Positions 14,215 through 24,766 of a DNA stretch of 64,000 nucleotides are shown piece after piece. Made by a program: the position numbers and the translations under genes. The stretch is from Poecilobothrus nobilitatus. Taxonomy: Eukaryota; Arthropoda; Insecta; Diptera; Dolichopodidae. The stretch is from NCBI GenBank assembly GCA_947095535.1, contig OX352774.1, positions 235,997,825-236,061,824 of the forward strand. The letters run 5' to 3'. The notes below the pieces were generated by a model. It saw only the letters and a program-made list of their open reading frames with translations. It was not told the origin of the DNA and searched no databases. Numbering within the stretch: position 1 is the stretch's first letter; the number at the start of each line of letters is the position of its first letter.

Positions 14215-14973
14215 TTGATTTATTAAAAATCATATAAGAAAAGCAAAAAAAGCTTTTCTAACACTTCGCAAATTGTTGTACTCAAAAATACTATGCAACA
14301 AATTTAAATTACTTTGTTACTAGAATTTAATTCGACCAATATTAACTTATGGTTGTCCAATCTGGTTTAACATCTGTTCATCTATGATGGAAAGGCTAAG
14401 AATATTTGAACGTAAATGACTCAGAGCATGTACGAATTTAAACACGAAACCTACAACAAATTATCTACATTACTACTCCAACAAAATATTATATGAAAAG
14501 GCCAAAATAATCAGGGTGGTCTAGTGGGTAAGAGCGTATAAAATACGCTGTAAACACCGAGGGAGTGTGGATTCGAATCCCACACACGTCGTAAGATTTA
14601 TTCCCCCTTACGACACTTACAGCGACGACTGTACAGCAAAGGCTGTGAAATTTCCTGTCCACATTTATGTGGCAGAGAAATGCATTTAAAAAAACAAAAA
14701 ATAAAATAAAAAATAATCAGAATTGATAATTTTATAATTCGTCTCATACGAAACCATATTCAGAGAAGTACTGAAGTTCTAGAAAATTCTTTAATATGCC
14801 ATCCATGGTATGAAGATGATCAATATATTATTTCAACATTCAATTCGGGTGATATTCCTCCTGAAGGATTCGTATTCCTAGATAGAAATAATTACATAGA
14901 AAATACTGAATATATTCCTATATTATTTATCATTTTAAATGAAATAGTAACGATAAGAAAATACCATTAAGCC
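14215..14973 (+). pseudogene. LINE ORF2 C-terminal fragment interrupted by a SINE
   Basis: The + strand frame from about 14218 reads NHIRKAKKAFLTLRKL, then (after a TAG) NLIRPILTYGCPIWFN and MMERLRIFERK. This matches the region just after the reverse transcriptase of Jockey-type LINEs, where LxxPxLxYGxPxW and a following LxxFERKxLR are usual. A family 2 SINE (14515-14710) then interrupts it. Past the second copy of the 10-bp target duplication the same frame resumes (IIRIDNFIIRLIRNH, later NSLICHPWYEDDQY and IPPEGFVFLDRNNYI) and ends at TAA at about 14968-14970. In-frame TAG and TGA codons in the first half show it was already dead. This is a 5'-truncated relic. Confidence 0.8.
14515..14710 (+). 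mobile_element. tRNA-derived SINE, family 2 (with target duplication)
   Basis: The tRNA-like head has box A GGTCTAGTGGGTAAGAGC and box B GGATTCGAATCCC. It is followed by a hairpin core CGTAAG...CTTACG, a body containing AAGGCTGTGAAATTTCCTG and CACATTTATGTGGCAGAGAA, and an A-rich tail. AAATAATCAG occurs at 14505-14514 and again at 14711-14720, a clear 10-bp target-site duplication from target-primed insertion. It is inserted in a LINE fragment in the same orientation. Confidence 0.92.
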
Positions 14974-15491
14974 TAAACTTAAGCAATTTAAACTCGGAGA
15001 TATTTTACTTCGACAAATATATTCCCAGTGTAATTAAACTAAAAAATTCAAAACCAATTTTTTGGAAACATCTAGACTAAGTTAGAATAAATATAGGTTA
15101 GTTTAGTTTTTAGTCTTAGCTATTAAATAGATTAGTTTTAGTTGTAAACTAAAAAGTAAGTTTAAAATCTCAAACATAAAAATCCGGTTCTTTTAAATAT
15201 TTTCCAGGAATTATAGAAAAATAATTAATTACATAAAAAAAAATATATATATATTATAATATTTAAAATAAATGCATAATTAAAATAGATTTTATATCCA
15301 ATTTTCCAAAAATCGATTTAATATCCAATATTAAAAGATTTTATATCCAATCTTACTTACTTAAAAATTAAGTAAGAGAGCTTAGCTACTGTAAGCCATG
15401 AGTACTTTAATTTAGATATAAATAAATTCATTTTTTAGTTTTAAATAAGAAAAAAAATTATATTTAAATGCAGAAAGCTATTTAAAAAAAA
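14974..15491. other. AT-rich noncoding stretch
   Basis: No gene, repeat family or regulatory motif was recognised. The start may include the 3' UTR of the LINE fragment just upstream. Several ATTTTATATCCAAT-like words recur at 15285-15355, a weak local duplication. Confidence 0.5.
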
Positions 15492-15498
15492 AAAAGGT

Positions 15499-15787
15499 AT
15501 TGATTTATTTATTTATTTATTTATTTATATTAATATTACATACATTAATGTAGTGCAATATTATTGAACCACCGGCTACTAAGGCCATTATAGGTTTTTA
15601 TACTATTATTAAATTATATACTAATATTATTTATTTTGTTTATATTATATACTATATATTTACATTATATTTGGTCGTAAGGGGGGTATGTAAAGAAAAA
15701 AAAACACTTACGACCTGTGCAGGGATCGAACCCACACTCCTTCGGTTAATACGCCACACGCCTATCCACTAGGCTACCGAAGCCCCT
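15499..15787 (-). mobile_element. tRNA-derived SINE, family 1, copy 1
   Basis: Read on the minus strand it begins AGGGGCTTCGGTAGCC. Box A is TAGCCTAGTGGATAGGC and box B is GGTTCGATCCC, followed by an inverted-repeat core GTCGTAAG...CTTACGAC, an AT-rich body and an (AAAT)n tail. It is nearly identical along its length to 54090-54373. AAAAGGT occurs at both 15492-15498 and 15788-15794, a probable short target duplication. It lies about 170 bp upstream of the leader of the coiled-coil gene. Confidence 0.92.
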
Positions 15788-15920
15788 AAAAGGTTTATTT
15801 ATTTAAAAAAAAACAAAAAAAAATTTAACCGTAAAAATATTGCATACTTTTAGCTCTGGATAAATTTCTTATTTAATGTAAATTTATTTTATATTGCATA
15901 CATTAAGGCAAACATTTTTT

Positions 15921-15954
15921 TATAATTTAAATTTTCTTTTTTTTTTCATTTCAG
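15921..15954 (+). promoter_or_regulatory. Start of the coiled-coil gene leader: promoter or splice acceptor
   Basis: TATAATTTAA at 15921-15930 is followed by a T/C-rich tract and TTTCAG at 15949-15954. Two readings fit. As a 3' splice site, the long pyrimidine tract plus CAG would start a leader exon at 15955. As a core promoter, the TATA element lies about 32 bp before the A of TCAGCA, normal TATA-to-initiator spacing in insects. The sequence alone cannot decide between them. Confidence 0.45.
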
Positions 15955-16444
15955 CATTCACGTAAAAAGTAAACAAACTGCATTTAAATAAAATTTCTGA
16001 TGTGCCAAAATAAAAAGGTTTGGTTTAATATAATATAATCAAACAAAAAAAAAAATAAAACAACAACAACTAATAACAACCAATATTTAAATTCCATAAG
16101 AAAAAAAGCGCTCAACATATTCAAGTTAAAAGAAAAAAAATAATTTGTAATATTCTATTTTTTCAAATTTTTTCTCCTATTTATACTTCAAACAATTAAA
16201 ATGAGACTGAAAATATGATAACATTAAATATTATTATCAATAAAATAAAAATTTGAATTTAATTAAATTCTCATTATCATAAAAAGAAAGGACACGAAAA
16301 AACATTAAATAAAATTAATAACACGAAAGTTCAAAAAAAAAAAAAAAAAAACAGTTAAATATATTTTTATTTTATCGTTTTAATGAGAAAATTAAATATT
16401 TTTTTAAATTAATATTATTCTTAATTTTTTTTTTGTTGTTACAA
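15955..16444 (+). other. Probable 5' untranslated region of the coiled-coil gene
   Basis: A-rich sequence with CAACAACAAC and AAATAAAA motifs runs uninterrupted to the ATG at 16445. No obvious donor lies between 15955 and the start codon. In the coding frame there is a TAA at 16319-16321 and no in-frame ATG before 16445. The leader is inferred from its position after the acceptor/initiator. Confidence 0.5.
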
Positions 16445-16606
16445 ATGGGCGTTTGTAATAATGGTAACAGCTATAATAGCGCAGCTATTATGGTTGAAGA
16501 ACCAAAAGATTTTGAATCAGCAATAACAATTATTCAAGAATTACGAGCAAAATGTCGATATCAAACTGAACATATCATTAAATGGAAAAAAGCCTATGCA
16601 ATGCAG
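16445..16606 (+). CDS. Coiled-coil protein, coding exon 1 (residues 1-54)
   Basis: This exon encodes the first 54 residues of a 466-residue protein that I do not recognise by name. I chose ATG 16445 because its context ACAAATGG fits the insect start consensus. The frame upstream opens from a TAA at 16319-16321 without another ATG. The protein begins MGVCNN, which fits the N-myristoylation pattern (Gly2, small residue at 6). Cys4 could be palmitoylated, so membrane anchoring is possible (inference). From about residue 25 (FESAITIIQELRAKCRYQ) the sequence is helical, charged and conserved-looking, the beginning of a coiled coil. The exon ends ATGCAG|GTAAAT in phase 0 and joins exon 2 at 27117 without changing frame, extending the helix. 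The splice and the continuous heptad pattern support a real gene. Confidence 0.85.
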
Positions 16607-16654
16607 GTAAATATTTAATTTTATTAAATAATTATTAAAGTGATTTTTTAAAAA

Positions 16655-18199
16655 AAAACGAGGAAGAATACAGTTGCCTTTGTCAACTCTTAGATATCCG
16701 TACGAACCGTTAGTATGTTCACAGCCTGTCACTCTGCTTACAATATTATTTTTTTAATATTTTAGTATTTTAAAATAATTTGGGTGAATTTTATAATTTC
16801 TAGAACTATGGGTTGTACATATATTCAAACTATATGTTTATATGTACATTCTTCGAAAGCAGATTCTAACCTTTCACATAACGATTATCAATCCAAAACT
16901 TTTTCAAATATTCTATAGTACCATTTAATACTAAGAGGTAAATGTATATTAAATTTACTTAGTACAAAATAGTAAATATAATTTTAAATATTATATTATA
17001 TTATATTTAAATATTCCATTGACAGAATAATTTCTTATAAGTACAATAAAATACATATATGTATGTAAATACGGCGCTATATAATATACATACTCTTATC
17101 ATTCATTCACTAGTGACATATACGATATGTAAATAAACATCATATTATATAAGTATGTATGTATATCAATATCATATAAATAAAAATTCTTCAAGCAACC
17201 GTTATGTTGTTTATTTATATACATTTTTATGTACTACGCATTATATGTTCAACAATTTCAAATTATGGAGTAAAACAAAATGCAAAAAATTTGTTGAAGA
17301 AATTTGTTAGAAAATTTGAAAAAATCAAGTAACACTTTCGTCAATTATAAAGTAACCCTATATTTTTAAAAAAAGTTATTAACAGAAATAAGAGTATAAT
17401 ATTGAAGCTTTAAGTTTTGTGTATTACTTCAAAAAAATTTTAACAGGTCTTCAAGTTGCAGGTGTTTAAAAATAGGAAATTTTCAGTTTTTGACCCCTTA
17501 CAGCTCCTAAACGGGGGGTGATACAAAAAAAATTTTCAAAGATCTAACTTCTGTCAAAATTTCAAGTTTCCAACTTAAACCGTTTAGAATATAGAAGGGT
17601 TGAAGGATTTTGCAAAATTTGAGTTTCACATAACGATAAATTAAGACACCGTATGCCACAAATATATATTTATTGTATATATACTTTTAAAGCTAATAAA
17701 AATAGTAATCGTTTGGCGTTTTCAAAATGAAGATATACCTTATACAACTTGTGCTATGACAATTTAAATATAGAGCTTTTTTGAACCTTTGGGGAGCTGT
17801 AGCTCCGTAACGGGTGGGGCTACAAAAAAAAGTTATTAAAAATAAAATTAATATTTAATTTTTGTGAGATCTATCAGTAGTTAACATTTCATAGCTCTAT
17901 TGCAAAAAAAATGTGGGGATCTAAAAGTTAGGTGTTCGAGAGCTATCATAAGGCTTGGTCCAAACTCAACCAAAAACAATAGGGAACCTACAAATTACTC
18001 CTAGAATATTTTGTGTAAATTTCAAGATTCTAGCTTTCTTAGTTTTTGAGTTAGCGTGCTGACGGACGGACATGGCTTAAAAGTGAATTTTTTTCTGATC
18101 CGATCCATACCTTTGAAGGTATATCTAGCTCGCTTATTTCGAGGTGTTACAAACGGAGGAGTAATTTTATTATACCCGATCCTATCGTACGGGTATAAA
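16655..18199 (+). mobile_element. Helentron/DINE-like element, family A, copy 1
   Basis: A 1.55-kb noncoding unit, collinear with 33244-34811 at what looks like more than 90% identity. The 5' end is AAAACGAGGAAGAATAC, then a short palindrome AGTTG(A/C)CTTTGTCAACT, then TAYCCGTACGA. The 3' end has GACGGACGGACA, then CCCGATCCTATCGTACGGGTATAAA. The 3' TCGTACGGGTA is the inverted complement of the 5' TACCCGTACGA. Sub-terminal inverted repeats, a 3' hairpin and no target duplication fit non-autonomous Helentrons of the DINE-1 type (family knowledge). It has no coding capacity. It sits in the intron in the gene's orientation. Confidence 0.8.
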
Positions 18200-19202
18200 A
18201 ACTGAATACCACAATATACTGATTTATATAAAATACAATGAGTTCATCCTAACATATGACACATAGTCAACGTATAACTTTAATAAATTCAAATATACTC
18301 TGAACCATTTTTTTTTTTCCCCATTACCTGGCATTATCGAAACATAAATTCAAATATTTTAAGTTTTGACTTAGAACTTAAAAAAGTGCAAATACACTTT
18401 CGGAACCTTCATAAATCTATGGCGTTCGTTAAACTGATAAATTATTTGAAAGATTATTTGGCAAAGAATGTGTCGAGATTTAAGTGAAAAAACAATTACA
18501 TATTGGACAACAGATTGGTTAATGCTTAAAATACAAAATTTAAAAACAAGATGATGAAATGTTTTAAACAAATTATAAAAAAGTGATTTTAATTTTACGT
18601 TTTGTTTTTATTTTTAAATAAAGCGTTTTTTTTTTAATTTTACGCTCTATTTCGTACAAAATAGTCGATAAAGTTTATTTTATTGTAACAAATATAAACT
18701 TAGATATATTAAATAACATAAATTTTTAACTAACCTTTACAAATTCTTACCAAAATTTAAAAACAATTTCCCTTTTTTTTTTTTTATTTTGTTTGACGTA
18801 ATATTTATTAAATACTAAAAAATATCCAAACTATCTACCTTTTAATTTTATTTTTAATATTCCTTTTTGATTTCTTTTTTTTTTATTATAGTTTTTTTTT
18901 TTTGTTTTTTGATTCTCTTTTTATTCTTTTATTTTTAAATTTTTCAAAAAACACTTTTTTTGATTATTTTTTAAAAATTTTAATAAAAAAAAATTATTTG
19001 AAAATATAACAGTACCTATTTACATTTTTAGTAGACGCACACACATACATTCCAATCCAATAATATGTATTTCACTTTTATTTTTCTTTTCTTTTTAAAC
19101 TATTTTTCTTTTTCTTTCGTATAAAAATGAACTATAAAATGGAAAACAGAATACAAACACTCCAACTAAAAATTGAGAAACAACTTATTTCCTTCCCTTT
19201 TT

Positions 19203-20640
19203 TAGCACATTTTCAAAAAAATTTGAAAAAATGTGCTTCGCTCTGTCCGTCTGGGTGTTTACAAAACTTCTACACCGTTTGAAATGAAGCAATTAAATTT
19301 TAACTATGGATAGGCATCGCCAAAAAACTAAATTTTTTCTCTAGCCCCACCCGTTACGGAGTTTATTTATTTATTTATTTATTTATTCATTTATTCATTT
19401 TTCAAAAAGAGCTCTGTGAAGCTCGTACAGAGTGTATACATTTTTTTTTTTTTTTATCAAATTCACTTAAATTCAAATCAGTGCAATAATAATATTAAAA
19501 TAGGCTTAAATTTAGATATTATATTTTAATCTTGTGATTAACAAAAAACAAAACAGAAAATAAAATAAAAAAGAAAGAACGAGATGTTATTTTAAGTTAT
19601 ATACATAATAAAATTATTTAGTACTGTTCAAAGTTGAAAAAAAAATAAAAAAAATAGGAAAACAGAACAAACTAATTTGTTAATATTTTGAAATATATAA
19701 CTGTTTACATTGTTTTTTAAATTGATTTCTGGATAAGTTTTGTATACTTAATGGTATGTTGTTAAATAGCCTGATACCTGAATTCAAGATAGGTTCAATC
19801 CCATTCAAATTTGTACCCGTCTCATATCTCAGTTGATTGTTTCCTCTTGTATTATTATGTGTACTTCATTGTTTGGAACTATTTTGGTATTTGTTTTGAT
19901 ATTCTGGTTTATGATATTGTGAATATGCATAATTTGGCTTAGTTCTTTAAAATCTTTTACTTTTAATATATTGTAGCTTTTATTGATATAGTTGTTGAAA
20001 CAACTGGATGTTCTAGTTTCGAGTTCAAAAAGATTTTTAATTGCTTTATTTTGTATTATTTGTAGACTATTGATATTTTTAATGAACGTGTTATATACCT
20101 ATTTCATACGTTACAGCTCTCCAAAGTTCGAAAAAGCTCTATCTATAAATTGTTATAACACATACCGTTATGTGAAATTCAATTTTTACAAAAATTTGGA
20201 CCCCTTCTATCTGTCAAACGGTTTAATATAGAAGCTTAAAATTTTGAGAGGAGTTAGATCTTTGGAAATAAATATGACTCATTTTAGAAAATATTTTTGT
20301 ATCGCCACCCGTTTAGGAGCTGTAATTTGTTTGAAGTAATATACAAAAATTAAAACTCTAACATTATATTTTTGTTTGTGTTAATAATTTTTCTTAATAA
20401 TAAAGGGTTACCTTAAAATTGACAAAAGTGTAACTTGATTTTTCCGAATTTCTCTAACAAATTATTTTAACGATTTTTTTCAATTTTTGTATTATTATAA
20501 ATTTAATTTATTCAATATGCTATGCCTACTTAATATTTATGTGCTTTTTACCAAAACATAAATTTTTTTGAAAACCCGTGGTTTTTTCATTACTTGTTTT
20601 TATTTTTATTCTATTTTGTTTTAAAACTAAAAAATAACTT
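19203..20640 (-). mobile_element. Helentron/DINE-like element, family C, interrupted by a LINE
   Basis: On the minus strand the 5' end at about 20638 reads ACAAGTAATGAAAAAACCACGGGTTTTC with an AAAGCACATAAA sub-terminal motif. The 3' end at 19203-19245 has CCAGACGGACAGAGCG and a hairpin built from AGCACATTTT and AAAATGTGCT arms. The core (ACAGCTCCTAAACGGGTGGCGATAC; CCGTTTGACAGATAGAAGGGGTCC) matches the copies at 23781 and 46681. A LINE fragment at about 19362-20096 splits it in the middle of the GCTCCGTAACGGGTGGGGCT segment, so the LINE is the younger insertion. Confidence 0.75.
19362..20096 (-). pseudogene. LINE 3' fragment inserted in a family C element
   Basis: The plus strand starts with (TTTA)n at 19362, so on the minus strand this is a 5'-truncated LINE ending in an (AAAT)n tail. 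The minus strand encodes LQIIQNKAIKNLFELETRTS, then YNILKVKDFKELSQIMHIHN, and further on GIRLFNNIPLSIQNLSRNQF. This matches the usual C-terminal pattern of Jockey/CR1-type ORF2 (LQxxQNxAIRxI, YNIL, NxxPxxIxxxxxxxF). At least one frameshift separates the blocks. The flanks CGTTACGGAG and CGTTACAG may be an imperfect target duplication. Confidence 0.75.
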
Positions 20641-20809
20641 TCAAACCAAAAAGAAAAAGACTGCGAACTGTTTTTTTATTACTACATTTTAATAATAATT
20701 TCACTTTTATTTTTGTTTTTCTGGTTTTAATTTTTTTTTTTTGGATTTCTTCCTTAAAATACTCATTAAAATTTTAGCCAAAATTTAACAATAACAAAAA
20801 TAAAATTCT

Positions 20810-21110
20810 TCATCTCGTTTTTCTCAGTCTCATCTCAGTCATCTTTCGTTCAATCTAAGAAATTAAAAGTAAACATTGGACACTTGGACAGTTGCGAGTT
20901 GAGTATTTAAGAGGAGAGAACGAGAAGATGCTAACAAACATTTTAAAAAAAATGTTATCAATACTTATTGCCTTTTAATTATCTCATACCTGTTGTTGGC
21001 TATCTGTACCTGTTTTCTGTACCTGGCTGTTACTTTCATACCTTCAATTTATTTATGTAGTAGAGAATACGCATAATATTACAACAATATACAGAATCTG
21101 CGCACGATGA
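20810..21110. other. Less AT-biased island in the intron
   Basis: The block around CTCAGTCTCATCTCAGTCATC and GAGTATTTAAGAGGAGAGAACGAG stands out from the surrounding DNA in base composition. It contains two TCAGTC words that resemble insect initiators but no matching open frame or splice pair. An enhancer, an alternative promoter or an old transposon are all possible. I cannot choose. Confidence 0.25.
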
Positions 21111-21574
21111 TAACACTTTACAGAAAATTTTTTTTTTTTAATTCTCAAATTTAGAAAATCCTTTGCTAGCACGTATTTGCAAAAAACAAACTTTTTATTA
21201 TACGAAGGTGCATATACTTTCACCGATATTTTAAAAATGTTTCTTGTTATTTTTATTCCTTTTCTATTTTTTATTATTTTTTGATTTTTGATTTATTAAA
21301 AGCAAAAACATACATACATACATACATACTCGAATAAAAAATATTATACAGAACACAGAACATATAGTTAATATAATGTAAAATGTCCTCTCTCAGTCAC
21401 ACTCACCTACACTAATATTGCTACAAACAACCATAACTTTTTTTTATTTCTTTAACTTTCATTTTAATGATGCTTTATTTTTACTTTTTAAATTTTTTAA
21501 ATAAATTAACAAATTTACAATTTAAATATTATTTAAATAGGGACCACCCGGACATATTCTAGACATTTTCAATC

Positions 21575-21750
21575 TCGCTTTGAGAAAATATCGTTCACAA
21601 AAATCTCGCTTACAAAAATCTCTCTTACAAAAATCTCGCTTACAAAAATCTCGCTGTTCAAAAATCTACCTTTTCAAAAATCTCCCTTTTCAAAACTCTC
21701 GCTTACAAAAATCGCTTTCAAAGCAATATCGCTATTATCTCGCTATTTTT
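21575..21750. repeat. 15-16-bp minisatellite in the left foldback arm
   Basis: Tandem variants of AAAAATCTCGCTTACA occur about nine times, degenerating to AAAAATCTACCTTTTC and AAAACTCTCGCTTAC toward the interior. The inverted counterpart is at 23354-23395. A 60-codon frame over this block (21580-21762) simply translates the repeat and is not a gene. Confidence 0.85.
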
Positions 21751-21874
21751 GGTAAAAATTGAAAAATATTAAAATAGGTACTTAAGAAAGTAATATATAT
21801 TTTTTTAAGTTCTCATTTATTCGTGTAATAAGTATAACAAACAAAAACTTAATTCAATTCTTAATTAACAAAAA

Positions 21875-23073
21875 ACAAGTAAAAGTAACAGTAAGTCGAT
21901 GCAACCGACTTATTTATGCCCTACACCTAAAAAATTCAAATTAAATTAAAAATCCATAACTTATTTTAGTTAGGTATTTAATATAACTAAGCTAAAAAAA
22001 TAAATGCTTTTACAACCTTTGTATAAAATTTCAGATTTCTATCTTTATTAAATTCGAAAATATGCTTGTTAGATCTTGGGAAGTGTGTGGAGGCACGCGG
22101 ACCACCACCCCAATTCATCTCAAATTTTAGAGACATCAACAGGGTAGAACATTCTTATATCAAATTTCAAGTTTATATATTTATTAATTTCGAAGATATG
22201 CTTGTTTGGTCTTAGGAGTTGGGTGGCAGATACCCGAACAACCATTCTAATTCATCTTAAATTTTGGACAAATCAGGGATTCAGGAAACAACACCCTAGT
22301 ACCAAACTTGAAGTTTCTATCTTTATTAATTTCGAAGATATGCTTGTTCGGTTTTGGGAGTTGTATGGGAGGTACCCGAACGACCATTTCAATTCATCTC
22401 AAGTTTTAGGCAAATCAGGGATTTAGGAAACAGCACCCTCGTATCAAATTTGAAGTTCCTATCTTTATTAATTTCGAAGATATGCTTGTTCGGTTTTGGG
22501 AGTTGTATGGGAGGTACCCGAACAGCTGTTCCAATTCATCTCAAATTTTGGACAAATCAGGGATTCAGGAAACAACACCCTAGTACCAAATTTAAAGTTT
22601 CTATCTTTATTAATTTCGAATATATGCTTGTTCGGTTTTTGGATTTGTATGGGAGGTACCCGAACAACCACTCCAATTCATCTCAAATTTTAGGGATATC
22701 AGGGATTCAGAAAAACACACTCTCGTACAAAATTTTTATTTTCTATCTTTATTAATTTCGAAGATATGCGTATTCGGTTTTGAGAGTTGTATGGGAGGTA
22801 CTCGAACGCACAGTCCGATTTCGCCCATTTACAATCTCCGCCTTACCTTAGTCATTGTTAACCTACAGTATAAATTTCACCAAGATAGCATCATTATTTT
22901 TTGAGTTATCGTGCGTACGGACGGACGGAAGGACGGACATCGCTAAATCGACTCAGGCGATGATCCTGATTCAGAATATATATACATGTCTATACCTAAC
23001 TCGCTTCCTTTTGGTGGTTACAAACACCATACCAAAGTTAATATACCCTATACTTAATGTGTAGGGTATAAAA
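21875..23073 (+). mobile_element. Helentron/DINE-like element, family B, with central tandem repeats
   Basis: The 5' end ACAAGTAAAAGTAACAGT is followed by palindrome AAGTCG...CGACTT (21893-21911) and the sub-terminal motif TATGCCCTACACC. The 3' end carries TTTGAGTTATCGTGCGTACGG, a GACGGACGGA block, ACATCGCTAAATCGACTCAG, GAATATATATACATG and a terminal hairpin ATACCCTATAC...GTGTAGGGTATA. This 3' organisation is the one found in DINE-1-type elements of flies. The interior is a 142-bp tandem array. Similar tandem arrays inside DINEs are known in Drosophila. No protein is encoded. Confidence 0.8.
22033..22800 (+). repeat. 142-bp tandem repeat array, more than five units
   Basis: The marker word TATGCTTG (TATGCG in the last unit) occurs at 22061, 22197, 22339, 22481, 22623 and 22765. 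Spacings are 136 and then four times exactly 142 bp. Each unit contains TATCTTTATTAATTTCGAAG, GGGAGTTGTATGGGAGGTAC and CAATTCATCTCAAATTTT. The outer units are more diverged than the central ones, consistent with unequal exchange. Overlapping frames on both strands (22202-22755) only reflect the repeat. Confidence 0.92.
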
Positions 23074-23780
23074 AAACAATAATATTTTAATAATACACTT
23101 AATAACAAACAACACACACAACAAACTGGATAAGAATTTAACTGAATAATACCAAACTTTATATTATGACATATACAAAAACATGTGCAAAGCGATAAAT
23201 GCAAATAAATTAGTTTCAGATCTCGGTTGGATCAAAATAAAAATAATATTTTATAAAGGTGGGTTTATGGATAAGCAAAATAAATTTTAATTATGTTTTC
23301 AATTCGTACATTATTTTAAAAGTTTTTTAAAACCAAATAAGTGATATTTTGACCGAGTGAGATTTTTGTAAGCGAGATTTTTGTGAACGATATTTAAAAT
23401 GTTGAGCATTCGTGGCAAACCCATTTAAATATAAAAATTTGAGTATTCAATTAATGATTTATAGAAAAATTAAAACATGAAAACTAATATTAATATTAAA
23501 TCATCGCGAACGTATTATACGTCCGTTAATTTGAAATTAAAAGTTAAAACTAAAATGGGAATTATGGGAATCTGTTTAAACTTCATTTTTGTATCAAATA
23601 TGATTTTTTGTATTCCTGAAACTTTTTAATTTTCAAATTACATTTTTATAAAATTTCAATTCAAATTAAAAGTAAAATTGAATTCACATATATTTTGGAA
23701 ATGTACATAAATATTATAATATTTAAATATTCATTATTATTTGATTGTATTTTGCAAGAATTTATGTTTAAGAATTAAAA

Positions 23781-24433
23781 AAAACCAGTAATGGAAAAAA
23801 CCAAGGATTTTCAAAAACGCACATTTCTAAAATTAAAAAATTAAAATATTTAAAAATTATAAGGTAAAAGTTAACCCAAGTTACAGGTATTTAAATATAG
23901 AGAATTTTCAATTTTTGACTCCTTACAGCTCCTAAACGAAGGGCGACACAAAAATATTTTCTGAAATGAATCATACTTATTTCCAAATATCTAAGGCCTC
24001 TCAAAATTTAAATTTTTTAAGTTGGACCGTTTGAAAGATAGTAGGTGTCCAAATTTTTGCAAAAATTGAGTTTCACATAACCGTGTACCGTAAAGTACCG
24101 TGTGACACAACCACATATTTATTTTATATATGTCTATAAAGTTTATAAAACCAGCTATCGTTTGGCGTTTCCAGATTGAAAATATACCTTATAGAACATG
24201 TGTTACATATCAATTTTAAAATAGGGATTTTTCGAACTTTATAGGGTGGTAGTTCCGTAATAGGTGGGGCTACAGAAAAAAGATTTTTCCACAAAATTAG
24301 TTTTTTGGCAATGCCTTTCAGTTAAAATTTCATTGCTTTATTTCAAACGGTGTAGAAGTTTTGTAAACACCCAGATGGACGGACAGAGTGAAACTAATAA
24401 GCATATTTTTTCAAAATTTTTTTAAGATGTGCT
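23781..24433 (+). mobile_element. Helentron/DINE-like element, family C, short copy
   Basis: It begins ACCAGTAATGGAAAAAACCAAGGATTTTC with sub-terminal GCACATTTC. It then has the core ACAGCTCCTAAACG, GTTTGGCGTTTCCAGATTGA and GTTCCGTAATAGGTGGGGC. It ends with GATGGACGGACAGAGTGAAAC and an imperfect AGCATATTTT...GTGCTA hairpin. At about 650 bp it is shorter than the copies at 46681 and 19203, having lost parts of the 5' half. Confidence 0.75.
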
Positions 24434-24722
24434 ACAAAATCATTTCAAAATTTAAAAAAAAAAAGAATTTGATTTTTCAAACACCTAAAATTAACCAAAA
24501 CTAAAAACCAAAACTCAAAAGTTAACTCAATTAGTTTGAGTCTTTGCTAAACAAATAAACAATTTAAATTACTCTGTAAATTTTTCTTCAATTATAAATA
24601 AAAATTAAATGCAATTTTGAATTTATAGCAAATCAACACGAAGATACAAAATGTTTAATTCATTTGAGAGAAAGAGAATGCAAATTTGACAGTTTGTATA
24701 CAATTTTTAAAATTTATTATAC

Positions 24723-24766
24723 AGGCCTGTATACATAATAACAGAGGCCTGTATACATAATAACAG
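24723..24766. repeat. 22-bp perfect tandem duplication
   Basis: AGGCCTGTATACATAATAAC plus AG occurs twice head to tail (24723-24744 and 24745-24766) without a mismatch. This is probably a recent slippage duplication. Confidence 0.9.

Larger units (their letters stand above)
21540..23422. mobile_element. Foldback-like transposon with minisatellite arms
   Basis: The left end starts GGGACCACCCGGACATATTC. The right end, read inwards on the minus strand, starts GGGTTTGCCACGAATGCTC. Both reach ACATTTT and then ATATCGTTCACAAAAATCTC, with GCTTACAAAAATCTC following, so the arms are inverted copies. ATTTAAATA flanks both sides (21531-21539 and 23423-23431), a 9-bp direct duplication. Long inverted arms built of short tandem repeats and 9-10-bp target duplications are the hallmarks of Foldback elements, related to the Mutator superfamily. 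The left arm has about nine units and the right arm two to three. No transposase is present. The interior is filled largely by a family B Helentron-like element. Confidence 0.7.

Noticed and set aside
14515..14600. Possible tRNA gene
   Set aside because: It is the head of a family 2 SINE with three further copies in the window.
15680..15787. Possible tRNA gene
   Set aside because: Box A and box B are present, but the segment is repeated at 54290-54373 and carries a SINE body, an (AAAT)n tail and target duplications. It is a SINE head, not a functional tRNA.
22202..22755. Open frames of 65-133 codons on both strands
   Set aside because: They translate the 142-bp tandem array of a Helentron-like element. 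Overlapping frames on both strands repeat the same peptide, which is what a repeat without stops gives.
22033..22800. CRISPR-like array
   Set aside because: The units are 142 bp, contiguous and without unique spacers, in a eukaryotic Helentron-like context.
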